Notes: generated by a model from the sequence alone, not told the origin. A stretch of 11,345 nt of DNA from DATHTK01 sp035463295 (GCA_035463295.1 DATHTK010000032.1:1-11345); one strand, 5' to 3'. Positions 1 through 6,565 are shown, numbered from the stretch's first letter. Made by a program: numbers and translations.

Positions 1-201
1 GTGCACCATCAGCCTGAGCTCGTCGAGGAGCCCCTCCTCAAGCAGCGACCGGACGAGTTCCCCGCTGCCGATGATCGTGATGTCCTTGCCCGGCTGGCTC
101 TTTAGCCCGACAACCCCCTCAAAGACGTCGCCCTCGATCAGGGTCGAGTTGTTCCACCCCAGCGGCTCCTCCAGCGTCCCCGAGACGACGAACTTCCTCA
201 C
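1..201 (-). CDS. Shortened RibD/DHFR-like reductase-family protein (partial, runs off window)
   Basis: The 67 visible codons resemble the C-terminal half of the RibD-C/dihydrofolate-reductase-like family: a KFVVSGTLEEPLGWNNSTLI stretch, then a PGKDITIIGSGELVRSLLEE stretch and LLDELRLMVH. Full members are about 180-200 aa, and the block seen here normally starts near residue 100. Here it starts directly at a GTG codon (201-199) preceded by an excellent ribosome binding site (AAGGAGGT, 4 nt from the GTG). The first residues VRKFVVS also look like the family's true N-terminus (MRKxVVS), which suggests that the first half was lost by an internal deletion joining two similar segments. The nucleotide-binding N-terminal half is absent, so catalytic activity is doubtful. 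The 3' end lies outside the window. The family call is from recognition; the deletion is inference. Confidence 0.7.
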   Translation of the reverse strand, partial: MRKFVVSGTLEEPLGWNNSTLIEGDVFEGVVGLKSQPGKDITIIGSGELVRSLLEEGLLDELRLMVH

Positions 202-405
202 GGTGACCTCCTTTTCCGCCCGGTTGCGACCGTCCGGTCGAAGAATACATTGGTGCTCCCAGAATCTAATCAGCAAATCCTCCCAGGAATCTGAAGGAAC
301 GTAGATCAGGACCGTCGAGGATCGAATCGATATGAGACCGCCTATGGTAGCCAGCGCGAATCCGCCGAAGGTGAGGTAGAAGCCAGCCTTTCCGAGCCTC
401 CCGAA
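202..405. other. Intergenic stretch with no recognisable gene
   Basis: Between the shortened DHFR-like gene and the LuxR-type remnant. The minus-strand frame feeding the DHFR-like gene stays open here but shows no family resemblance. I see no clear promoter or hairpin. Confidence 0.4.
206..212 (-). promoter_or_regulatory. Strong ribosome binding site deciding a GTG start
   Basis: AGGAGGT on the minus strand, 4 nt before the GTG at 201. It supports translation of the shortened DHFR-like frame from this point, although the frame stays open further upstream. Confidence 0.65.
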
Positions 406-640
406 GTGTTTCTTCTGAGGAAGGTAGAGCGCCACAGTTCCGCGGGAGAGATCGAGGCTGCCGCCCGTATGGGCTGGGCGCTGTACCCGTTCTGGCGCTT
501 ACGCGGTCACCACGACGAAGGCCGCCGGTGGATGGAGGTACTCCCAAGCCGGGACCTCCCCAGGACCCTGCGGCCGAGACGTACGGCCTCGACCGGGTCA
601 GTGTTGCTAAGGAGAGCAAGGTGGTCCCGCGGAACGTCGC
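406..640 (+). pseudogene. Remnant of a LuxR/MalT-type regulator (TPR region)
   Basis: The translated stretch from about 445 to 613 reads GEIEAAARMGWALYPFW, then RLRGHHDEGRRWMEVL, then LPRTLRPRRTASTGSVLL. This is very like the tetratricopeptide segment of large actinobacterial LuxR/AfsR-type ATPase regulators (typically GWALWxFWxxRGHxxEGRRWMEE followed by LPxALRARAL). Neither end of such a protein (normally 700-1000 aa, with an NB-ARC ATPase and an HTH) is present. After about 613 the reading loses resemblance to the family, suggesting frameshift decay. It sits tail-to-tail with the quinone reductase gene that ends at 654. It is probably a dead fragment. Similarity is by eye only. Confidence 0.55.
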
Positions 641-653
641 GGAAAGCGGCCGC

Positions 654-1634
654 TCAGCCCATGACGAGCAGCACCCTACCGGCCGCCTCGCCGCTCTCGA
701 CCCGCGCGTAGGCCGTCCCCGCCTGCGCCATCGGGTAACGCTCGGCGATCGCTGGCGCACGCAGGGCTCCTGCGTCAAAGCCCGGGCCCAGGTCCCTCAG
801 GACGGCGGCGCTCTCCTCGGCGTCCAGGAACGAGGTCATCAGCCCGGAGAGGCGGAGGCTCTTGCGGTAGAAGTCGAGCAAGTCGAAGGAGACATGCCGC
901 TTGTCGGGAGTCGTCGTAATGACGACCATGCGCCCCTTCTCGGCCAGGCTGTTCAGTGCCGGTTCGAACAGAGGTCCCCCGACGGCGTCGAGGACGAGGT
1001 TCGCTCCTCGCCCGTCCGTAGCCGCCAGGACGGCGTCGGCCACTTCCTCTCGGGAGGTATCGACGACGACCTCGACGCCCGCCCGCTCCGCCCTGGCGCG
1101 CTCCGACTCGTCCCTGACGGCCCCGATAACGCGGGCGCCCTTCCAGCGAGCGATCATCGCTGCTGCGCTGCCCACGCCGCCGGCGGCCCCGCTAACGAGG
1201 ATCGTCTCCCCCGACGAGACGCCGCCGAGTTCGACGATCGCGGATCCGGCGGTGACGTAGGCGAGGCCGCATGCGGCCGCCTCCTCAAGGGAGAGCGTGC
1301 CGGATTTCTGCACTACGGCGTTTGCGGGTAGGGCGAGGTACCGAGCATGAGACCCGTCGCGGACAAACCCGAGCTCCCCGCCGCCCGTGCCCCAGACCTC
1401 CCTCCCGACCAGCTCTTGTGGTCCTTCGACGACGACCCCGGCGAAGTCGCGTCCCGGTATGCGGGGTAACGTAGTGAAAGGAAAGGAGCCCCGTGCGTTC
1501 AGCACGTCGCTGCGGTTCACGGCGGCAGCGGCGACCTCGACCAGGACCTCGCCGTCGCCGGGTTGTGGCCTCGGGACCTCCACCGCTCGGAGCTCCGATG
1601 GATCTCCGAAGCGTTCGATCAGGATGGCCTGCAT
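654..1634 (-). CDS. Zinc-independent MDR-family NAD(P)H:quinone oxidoreductase
   Basis: A medium-chain dehydrogenase/reductase of the quinone-oxidoreductase (QOR) type, about 326 aa, the normal family length. Likely reaction: NAD(P)H-dependent reduction of a quinone or activated alkene in the cytoplasm. Visible features: an N-terminal GroES-like domain (about residues 25-110, with AAVNRSDVLNARG and LPRIPGRDFAGVV), then a Rossmann fold with the nucleotide loop GAAGGVGSAAA near residue 150, and LVLDAVGG near 215. There is one cysteine and no structural zinc lobe, as in QOR rather than alcohol dehydrogenases. Start: the GGAGGT site (1646-1651) is 11 nt before the ATG at 1634 but only 5 nt before an in-frame TTG at 1640, so the protein may be two residues longer. 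It is the last of four minus-strand catabolic genes, 118 nt after the amidohydrolase. Its substrate cannot be read from sequence. Confidence 0.88.
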   Translation of the reverse strand: MQAILIERFGDPSELRAVEVPRPQPGDGEVLVEVAAAAVNRSDVLNARGSFPFTTLPRIPGRDFAGVVVEGPQELVGREVWGTGGGELGFVRDGSHARYLALPANAVVQKSGTLSLEEAAACGLAYVTAGSAIVELGGVSSGETILVSGAAGGVGSAAAMIARWKGARVIGAVRDESERARAERAGVEVVVDTSREEVADAVLAATDGRGANLVLDAVGGPLFEPALNSLAEKGRMVVITTTPDKRHVSFDLLDFYRKSLRLSGLMTSFLDAEESAAVLRDLGPGFDAGALRAPAIAERYPMAQAGTAYARVESGEAAGRVLLVMG

Positions 1635-1752
1635 TTCCAAGAAACACCTCCACGAATCATCCGAGGGATACAGCCATCTAACAACCGCGTTCCCCGAACG
1701 GACGCGACCCGACGGGCCTACGGGCGCTGACCTCGTCGAGGAGGGGTGGGGC

Positions 1753-3168
1753 TCACGCGCCAGGGTCTGGCGAGTCGGAGGCGCCCGATGCCGTCCCGGT
1801 CGTCCGCGGTGTGGCCCAGTGGGCGGGGCGCTCGGCGTGCGACACCAGGAAGTCCCGCGAGTCTTCGGCCAGTTGGCGCGCTCGCCCGAGGTCGGCGCCG
1901 ACGAGTCGCCCGTCGCGCTTGAGGGCCCGTCCGTTCACCCAGACGGAGTTCACGTTGGAGGTGTCCATGCTGCAGACGACCGTCCCGACCGGGTCGATGA
2001 CGGGAGCGGCGTTTACGCGCTCGATATCCAGCATCACGATGTCCGCCTTCTTGCCGGGCGTGAGCGAGCCGGTCTTGTCGGCGAGCCCGCACACACGAGC
2101 CCCTTCGATGGTGGCGAACTCCAGAACGTCGCGCGAAGACAAGAGGGGCGGGACCTCTTCCAGCTCCTCGTCGAAGACGCGTTCGTGAACCCTCACCCGT
2201 TCGGCAGCGAACAAGAACCTCATCTGCGTGAACGGATCGCCGGGCACGCTCGTCACGACGTCGCAGCTAAGGCTGGGACGCAAGCCATGTTCGAGCAGTT
2301 CTCCGGTCGGCGGCATGCCGTGTCCCATCGTCATCTCGACCATCGGGGCGATCGAGGTGGTGCCGCCGGTGTCCGCGATGAGCTGGAACTCCCGGTCGGT
2401 CAGGTGGTTGCAGTGGATGTAGGTCGTGTCCGGACCGAGCAGACCGAGGTTATCGAGCTGCTCGACCATCCTGAAGCGACCGGCGACGTTGCCCATACCG
2501 ACGTGCACGCTGATGGGCACGCCTATATCCCGGGCGAGCTCCCAGTCGTGCCTGACCACCTCGGGGACGCAGAACCCGGGGCCCCGGGTGCCCATCGCGA
2601 GGGTCATGAGACCGGCGTCGGACGAGAAGTACCTGTCTCTCACCCGGCGGATGTCCTCCGGGGCCTCCAGCACGCTATTGAACCACCAGTCGGCGAGCGA
2701 GGTGTTGGGGTTGCCGTAGCAGTAGACGGCCCTTATGCCGAGTTCGGAGAGGGCCCGGATCGCCTCGTCGGCGTGGTCGGGGGTGTTGTTGATGTGTGAC
2801 CAGTCGAGGAGGGTCGTCACGCCGGCGTCGATCGCCTCGAGCGTGCCGAGAAGGTTGCCGGCGTACACGTCCTGCGGGCGGTAGACCGGCGCCAGGGTGT
2901 CGAGGATCAGCGCGAAGTAGCCGTCGAGCGTCACGTCCGGCGCGATGCCGCGCACCACGGTCTCCCAGGTGTGCCGGTGCGAGTCGATAAAGCCCGGGAT
3001 GACGATCGCGCCCGAGGCGTCGACGACCTCGCAGTCGGACGCGTCGATGGACGACGCGACGGCCGCGATGTCTTCGCCCTCGATCAGCACGTCTCCACCC
3101 GCGATGTCCCCGATCTCCGGGTCCATAGAGATGATGTGACCGCCACGGAGCAACGTTCGTGCAGGCAT
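1753..3168 (-). CDS. Metal-dependent amidohydrolase (cytosine deaminase/ATZ-TRZ-like)
   Basis: A 471-aa amidohydrolase-superfamily enzyme that hydrolyses C-N bonds of a small cyclic substrate, often a deamination. Order of features: an N-terminal composite-domain strand region (RTLLRGGHIISMD, residues 4-16), then GFIDSHRHTWE with the metal pair H64/H66, SVHVG with H222, IHCNH with H252/H255, LSCDVVTSVPGDPF with D303, and the closing composite segment GSLTPGKKADIVMLD (367-381). Length and layout suit the cytosine deaminase/chlorohydrolase (ATZ/TRZ) branch. One oddity is that the usual HxxE after the third His is not present: H222 is followed by V-G-M. Start ATG at 3168 with AGGA 6 nt upstream. 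The last ~25 residues are low complexity. It lies 102 nt after the ring-cleavage dioxygenase, so a deamination step linked to aromatic breakdown is plausible (inference). The substrate is unknown. Confidence 0.9.
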   Translation of the reverse strand: MPARTLLRGGHIISMDPEIGDIAGGDVLIEGEDIAAVASSIDASDCEVVDASGAIVIPGFIDSHRHTWETVVRGIAPDVTLDGYFALILDTLAPVYRPQDVYAGNLLGTLEAIDAGVTTLLDWSHINNTPDHADEAIRALSELGIRAVYCYGNPNTSLADWWFNSVLEAPEDIRRVRDRYFSSDAGLMTLAMGTRGPGFCVPEVVRHDWELARDIGVPISVHVGMGNVAGRFRMVEQLDNLGLLGPDTTYIHCNHLTDREFQLIADTGGTTSIAPMVEMTMGHGMPPTGELLEHGLRPSLSCDVVTSVPGDPFTQMRFLFAAERVRVHERVFDEELEEVPPLLSSRDVLEFATIEGARVCGLADKTGSLTPGKKADIVMLDIERVNAAPVIDPVGTVVCSMDTSNVNSVWVNGRALKRDGRLVGADLGRARQLAEDSRDFLVSHAERPAHWATPRTTGTASGASDSPDPGA

Positions 3169-3195
3169 ATCCGTTCCTAACCTTTCCTCTCTGTG

Positions 3196-3217
3196 GCGAC
3201 GGGTCCGGTCCCGTCGC
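3196..3217. repeat. Perfect inverted repeat between dioxygenase and amidohydrolase genes
   Basis: Arms GCGACGGG and CCCGTCGC (8 bp each, perfect) around a 6-nt loop TCCGGT. It lies about 50 nt after the dioxygenase stop and 28 nt before the amidohydrolase start. It could be a terminator without a U-tract, an attenuating leader hairpin, or an operator. Confidence 0.5.
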
Positions 3218-3270
3218 GCCTGGCTCGCAGACGCAGCAGCCTGATCTTGCGCCCTACCCGCAATACCCGG

Positions 3271-4110
3271 TCACGCCTGTGCGGCGGACAGCGCCGGCTT
3301 GAGCGTGATGTCGAACTCGCAGGTATAGAACGGAGCATCGAGGCCGCGTCGTGCGAGCTCCTCCTCGCTATCGTGCCTGATCAGCGGCCTGACGAGGGTT
3401 GACTTGACCGCCCCGATGGTGTCGTTCTCGAGGTAAGGGTCGTCCGGGAAGAAGACCTGCGTGATGAGGCGCTCGTGACCTTCGTCCTCCACCTTGAAGT
3501 GGATGTGCGCCGGACGCCACGGGTGCTGGCCGGTGGCCTCGAGCAGCCTTCCCACCGGCCCATCGGTCGGAACCGTGTACGGCCTGGGCACCATAGTCTG
3601 AAACTCGTAGCTGCCATCCTCGTCGACGCCGAACCTACCCCGGAAGTTATAGTCCGGCTGCCTCTCGTCCCAGACGTCGTAACCGCCGTCGGGGCCCGTC
3701 TGCCAGACGTCGAGGGTCGCGCCGCCAAGCGGAGTGCCGTCCGTCGAGGTGACCCGGCCGCGCACGAAGAGCACGTCTCCCTTCTGCGCACCTTCGTACT
3801 CTTCGTAGATCTTCACCGGCTTCTCCCGCCAGGGTGGATCCTCGCGATAGAGCGGCCCCTCCACGTCGCTCGGCGTGACGCCGGACTCGTCTTCGTGGGT
3901 AATGGAGTCCACCAGTACCGACGTCCGGGTGACGTCGGAGAGCAGGACGAACTCGTCTTGCTTGCCGACCTCGGTGAGAAAGTCGAGCACCGCTAACCAC
4001 TCCTCTTCGGTCACCCGGTGCCTGGTTATCACGTCGTGCAGGGCCTGGATCGCCTCCGGCAGGATCCGCGCCAGCCTCTCGCCGCTCACCTGCCTTGCCA
4101 CATCAGCCAC
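3271..4110 (-). CDS. Intradiol ring-cleavage dioxygenase (catechol/hydroxyquinol 1,2-dioxygenase type)
   Basis: A non-haem Fe(III) enzyme that opens a catechol- or hydroxyquinol-type ring between the two hydroxyls, giving a muconate or maleylacetate-type product. The 279-aa protein has the helical dimerisation domain of catechol dioxygenases (about residues 10-85, with TEEEWLAVLDFLTEVGKQ) and the C-terminal beta-sandwich. All four iron ligands are visible: Tyr in GGYDVWDE (about Y144), Tyr in VPRPYTVP (about Y178), and the two His in WRPAHIHFKV (about H202 and H204). The N-terminal helical domain favours catechol/hydroxyquinol dioxygenase over protocatechuate 3,4-dioxygenase. Start: a longer frame begins at a GTG at 4137, but AAGGAGG at 4121-4127 lies 10 nt before the in-frame GTG at 4110, so the shorter start is preferred. 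It has its own likely promoter about 200 nt upstream. Catechol versus hydroxyquinol cannot be decided here. Confidence 0.92.
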   Translation of the reverse strand: MADVARQVSGERLARILPEAIQALHDVITRHRVTEEEWLAVLDFLTEVGKQDEFVLLSDVTRTSVLVDSITHEDESGVTPSDVEGPLYREDPPWREKPVKIYEEYEGAQKGDVLFVRGRVTSTDGTPLGGATLDVWQTGPDGGYDVWDERQPDYNFRGRFGVDEDGSYEFQTMVPRPYTVPTDGPVGRLLEATGQHPWRPAHIHFKVEDEGHERLITQVFFPDDPYLENDTIGAVKSTLVRPLIRHDSEEELARRGLDAPFYTCEFDITLKPALSAAQA

Positions 4111-4312
4111 AGCTGCTACTCCTCCTTCCCGGAACACATCCCGTCATTCGACCTCCGAAGATGCCGAACCGAAACGCCAACGACCACGAACAGCGGGCGC
4201 CTTCCCGGGTTGCCTCATTTCCGCAGAGCCACCTTCAGAACCAAACCGCAGAACGAAGCATCGCCGGAGCCGACGCGCCTCGTATTCTCCTTTCCCGCTC
4301 TCCTCCTCGCCC
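4111..4312 (-). other. Long leader of the dioxygenase gene
   Basis: About 200 nt between the proposed -10 box and the GTG start at 4110. The frames here look non-coding (no family resemblance; lower GC and T-rich patches on the plus strand). A regulatory role is possible, but I could not identify a riboswitch or attenuator. Confidence 0.35.
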
Positions 4313-4342
4313 ATTATGGTCCTCGCGTTTCGATATGTCCAA
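4313..4342 (-). promoter_or_regulatory. Promoter for the dioxygenase gene
   Basis: On the minus strand, TTGGAC (4337-4342) is followed after 18 nt by CATAAT (4313-4318), close to a sigma-70-type promoter. The 13-nt block GTATTGGACATAT matches GTATTGGACGTAT at the FAH promoter with one difference. This gives a leader of roughly 200 nt before the dioxygenase start. Confidence 0.6.
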
Positions 4343-4378
4343 TACCAACAACCGGACCCAGCTTCGCTAGCGTCGGGC

Positions 4379-5266
4379 TTATCCCTGGCGGGTGAGGGAC
4401 CGTTCGACAACCGTGTTTGCGATCTCACCGATACCAGCTACGCTGATGGCAACCTCGTCGCCCGGGCTCAGGTACTCGGGCGGGGTTCGAGCGTAACCGA
4501 CCCCTTCGGGGGTGCCCGTCAGGAGTATGTCCCCGGGCAAGAGGGTCATCGCCAACGAGAGCTCCTCTATGAGCTTGACGACGGGGAAGACCATGAACCT
4601 GGTGTTCGAGTTCTGCTTCTCCACACCGTTAACGTGACACCGGACCTGCAGGTCTTGCGGATCTGCCACCTCGTCGGCCGTGAGGATCCAGGGTCCCAGC
4701 GGACAGCTACCGTCCATCCCCTTGCCCTTGAGCCACTGGCCCCCGTGGCGCCGCTGGACATCCCTGGCCGTAACGTCGTTGGCGACCGTATACCCGAAGA
4801 CGTAGTCGGGGGCCTCCGCGGCCGGCATGCTCCTCCCGGCGCGGCCGATCACGACGGCGAGCTCGGCTTCGTAGTCCATCTTCTCCGAGAAATTCGGGTC
4901 GAAGGGGATATCGTCGTAGGGCCCGATCACCGTAGTAGTCGGCTTGTCGAAGAAGGTGGGGTACTCGGGCAGCTCCTCTCCCTGGCCTTCGCGCCGTCCC
5001 TGCCCTTCCTCGAAGTGCGTCAGGTAGTTCCACCCCATACAGAAGACGTTTCGCTTGGGATGTGGAATCGGGGCCCGCAAGTCGACCTCGGAGACCGCGG
5101 CCACGGGGTTGGCTCCCTCGGCGAGCGAGCGGGCCTCCCGAAGAGCGCTTTCTCCTTCTTCGATGAGCGCCAGCACGGAGTCGAACCTCTCGCTCAGGTC
5201 GACCACCCGACCGTCGACGACGGCTCCTACCCGCAAATCGCCGTCCAGGTATGTTACGAGCTTCAT
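4379..5266 (-). CDS. Fumarylacetoacetate hydrolase (FAH) family protein
   Basis: FAH-fold enzymes hydrolyse, hydrate, decarboxylate or isomerise 2-oxo/acylpyruvate-type ring-cleavage products using Mg2+ or Mn2+. The 295-aa protein opens with MKLVTYLDGDLRVGAVVDG (the family's N-terminal subdomain), then NVFCMGWNYLTHFEE, the metal motif DYEAELAVVIG (E133, E135), NDVTARDVQ (D164), KGKGMDGSCPLGPW (K181 region) and LLTGTPEGVGYAR. All are standard for acylpyruvase/homoprotocatechuate-isomerase-type members. Start: ATG at 5266 with GGAGGTG 5 nt upstream; a longer open frame to 5383 adds an Arg/Lys-rich stretch with no family match and contains the promoter. It heads the minus-strand catabolic series and probably acts after the ring-cleavage dioxygenase. 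The exact reaction is unassigned. Confidence 0.92.
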   Translation of the reverse strand: MKLVTYLDGDLRVGAVVDGRVVDLSERFDSVLALIEEGESALREARSLAEGANPVAAVSEVDLRAPIPHPKRNVFCMGWNYLTHFEEGQGRREGQGEELPEYPTFFDKPTTTVIGPYDDIPFDPNFSEKMDYEAELAVVIGRAGRSMPAAEAPDYVFGYTVANDVTARDVQRRHGGQWLKGKGMDGSCPLGPWILTADEVADPQDLQVRCHVNGVEKQNSNTRFMVFPVVKLIEELSLAMTLLPGDILLTGTPEGVGYARTPPEYLSPGDEVAISVAGIGEIANTVVERSLTRQG

Positions 5267-5345
5267 CTGATCACCTCCGTAGATCGACGCGGGCCCCAAG
5301 GGTTCGTCATCCTGCAATGCCTCCTTGCGCCGTTTCCTGCGAATC

Positions 5346-5375
5346 ATTCTGATGGCCCGAGAGAAATACGTCCAA
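5346..5375 (-). promoter_or_regulatory. Promoter for the FAH-family gene
   Basis: Minus strand TTGGAC (5370-5375), 18-nt spacer, CAGAAT (5346-5351). Same -35 box, same spacer length and shared flanks as the dioxygenase promoter. The predicted leader is about 70 nt. Confidence 0.6.
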
Positions 5376-5384
5376 TACACCATC

Positions 5385-5413
5385 TTGATCGCTCGACACC
5401 CGGTCTGTATAAA
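5385..5413 (+). promoter_or_regulatory. Promoter for the deacetylase gene
   Basis: TTGATC (5385-5390), 17-nt spacer, TATAAA (5408-5413), a close match to a housekeeping promoter and 86 nt before the deacetylase ATG. A direct repeat TCTGTAT occurs at 5404-5410 and 5418-5424, overlapping the -10 box. The -35 box is only 9 nt from that of the divergent FAH promoter. Confidence 0.6.
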
Positions 5414-5499
5414 TCGATCTGTATCTACAACGCCGGCGCCGCTTCGACGGAGGAGCTTACCTTCACGGGACTTTCGATGGCGCGTTCGAGGAGCGATAA

Positions 5500-6357
5500 A
5501 TGAGCAATCTGCCCGACGAGACCCGCGGCACCCGGCGGGCAGCGGTGAGCGTGACCTTCGACAATCTGGGCGAGGCCGCCGACCTCGAGCGCGGTCTGTG
5601 GCCCGAAGGCGAGTCCCTGGGTCGCCACTTCTCCGTGAGGCGGACGCTACCCAGGATCCTGGAGATGCTCGACGAGCTCGAGGTTCGGGCGACCTTCTTC
5701 GTGGAGGGGCTCAACGCCGAGCTCTACCCCGAAGCGCTGCTGGAGATCTCCACCTCCGGCCACGAGCTCGGATACCACGGCTGGCGCCACGAACGCTGGC
5801 CCGGTCTGAGCCGTTCCGATGAGGCCCGTTTGCTAGAGCGGGGAGTCCGCAAGATGCAAGAGCTCGGGGTCCGGCCGCGCGGTTTCCGGCCGCCGGGAGG
5901 GAGGCTGACCCCGGCCTCGCCAGAGTTGCTCGAGAACCTCGGTTTCACCCACTGCTCGCCGGCCGGCCACGGGGTCGGCTTCCTCGGCAACCTGGTCGTC
6001 CTGCCGTTCGATTGGCGGCTGATCGACGCTTACTACTACCTGCCGCGCTTCGGCGCGCTCCGGAAGACCGATACAGGGTCGGGCGAGCCGCTGTCTCCGG
6101 CCATTTTCAAGGAGACGCTGAGCTCGGCGCTAGGGAGCGTCGTCCGCGACGGCGGGCATCTGACCCTGGTCTTCCACCCGTTTCTGGAAGACCAGGAAGA
6201 CCGCTTCGAGGTCATGCGCGGAGCGCTCGAAGAGCTTCGGGCTCTGGCGGACGACGGGTTGGTCCGGGACGCCCCCTACCGGGAGGTGGTCTCATGGGTT
6301 AGCGAGCGTCCTGGCGCATTCGGCGACGAGCTCCAGCTCGACCTCACCGAGACGTAG
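5500..6357 (+). CDS. Polysaccharide deacetylase family protein (NodB fold)
   Basis: A 285-aa carbohydrate-esterase-4/NodB-homology protein; the family removes N- or O-acetyl (sometimes formyl) groups from sugars or related amides with a divalent metal. Visible motifs: SVTFDNLGE (motif 1, catalytic base D21), GHELGYHGWRHERW with the metal His pair H93/H97 (HxxxH, motif 2), FRPPGGRLTP (motif 3, 129-138) and LVFHPF near 224-228 (motif 5 type His). Motif 1 has Asn (N22) where most members have a second Asp that binds metal. There is no signal peptide or TM segment, so it is probably cytoplasmic, which points to a small soluble substrate rather than cell-wall polymer. Start ATG at 5500 with GAGGAG 6 nt upstream. 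It is divergent from the catabolic genes and may be co-regulated with them through the shared 5346-5424 region (inference). Confidence 0.87.
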   Translation: MSNLPDETRGTRRAAVSVTFDNLGEAADLERGLWPEGESLGRHFSVRRTLPRILEMLDELEVRATFFVEGLNAELYPEALLEISTSGHELGYHGWRHERWPGLSRSDEARLLERGVRKMQELGVRPRGFRPPGGRLTPASPELLENLGFTHCSPAGHGVGFLGNLVVLPFDWRLIDAYYYLPRFGALRKTDTGSGEPLSPAIFKETLSSALGSVVRDGGHLTLVFHPFLEDQEDRFEVMRGALEELRALADDGLVRDAPYREVVSWVSERPGAFGDELQLDLTET

Positions 6358-6531
6358 AGGCGCTCGCAGCGCTTCGAGCTATACGGTTGCGGGACGCTAC
6401 GAGATGAAACGGACCTCGAAACACTGAATACCGAAGTGGTAGGGGTGGTGCGAGGGACGATGCAGCCTTCCTACGTCTCCCTGTGGCTACGTCCTGATAC
6501 CGCCCCGCAGCGCGAGCAGACGAACGAGCGG
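6358..6531 (+). pseudogene. C-terminal remnant of a multi-TM sensor-like protein
   Basis: Directly after the deacetylase stop the same frame reads RRSQRFELYGCGTLRDETDL, then ETLNTEVVGVVRGTMQPSYV and SLWLRPDTAPQREQ. This is characteristic of the extreme C-terminus of a family of actinobacterial multi-membrane-segment proteins, often annotated as sensor histidine kinases or hypothetical membrane proteins (typically LRDETDLxxLxxxLVGVVRETMQPAHVSLWLRP). There is no start, no membrane region and no normal stop after the family end; the frame runs on to 6657 without resemblance. It is a dead fragment. The N-terminal part of the same family is seen as a second remnant near 10.7 kb. Confidence 0.55.
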
Positions 6532-6565
6532 CGTTCCGAGTTGCTGCGTGGCCTCGGGAAGCCCT
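6532..6565. other. Short spacer between two gene remnants
   Basis: Nothing recognisable; it joins the sensor-like C-terminal remnant and the end of the DUF59-like frame. Confidence 0.3.

Noticed and set aside
528..1331. Long plus-strand open frame of 267 codons
   Set aside because: It is the shadow of the minus-strand quinone reductase, whose motifs (GroES-like segment, GAAGGVG loop) are clear; the plus-strand product has no family resemblance.
1387..2799. 470-codon plus-strand open frame
   Set aside because: Antisense to the amidohydrolase with all its metal motifs; long antisense frames are expected in GC-rich genes.
4144..4428. 94-codon minus-strand frame between the dioxygenase and FAH genes
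   Set aside because: It overlaps the FAH gene end out of frame, has no ribosome site I can see and contains the dioxygenase promoter.
5267..5383. N-terminal extension of the FAH protein (39 residues)
   Set aside because: Arg/Lys-rich with no family match, includes promoter boxes, and a perfect ribosome site precedes the ATG at 5266.
3875..5503. 542-codon plus-strand open frame
   Set aside because: It spans the antisense of two well-supported genes and the intergenic regions, with no domain visible.
6358..6376. Small GC-rich inverted repeat just after the deacetylase stop as a terminator
   Set aside because: Only 5 bp of perfect stem (GCGCT/AGCGC), no U-tract, and it lies in the sensor-like remnant.
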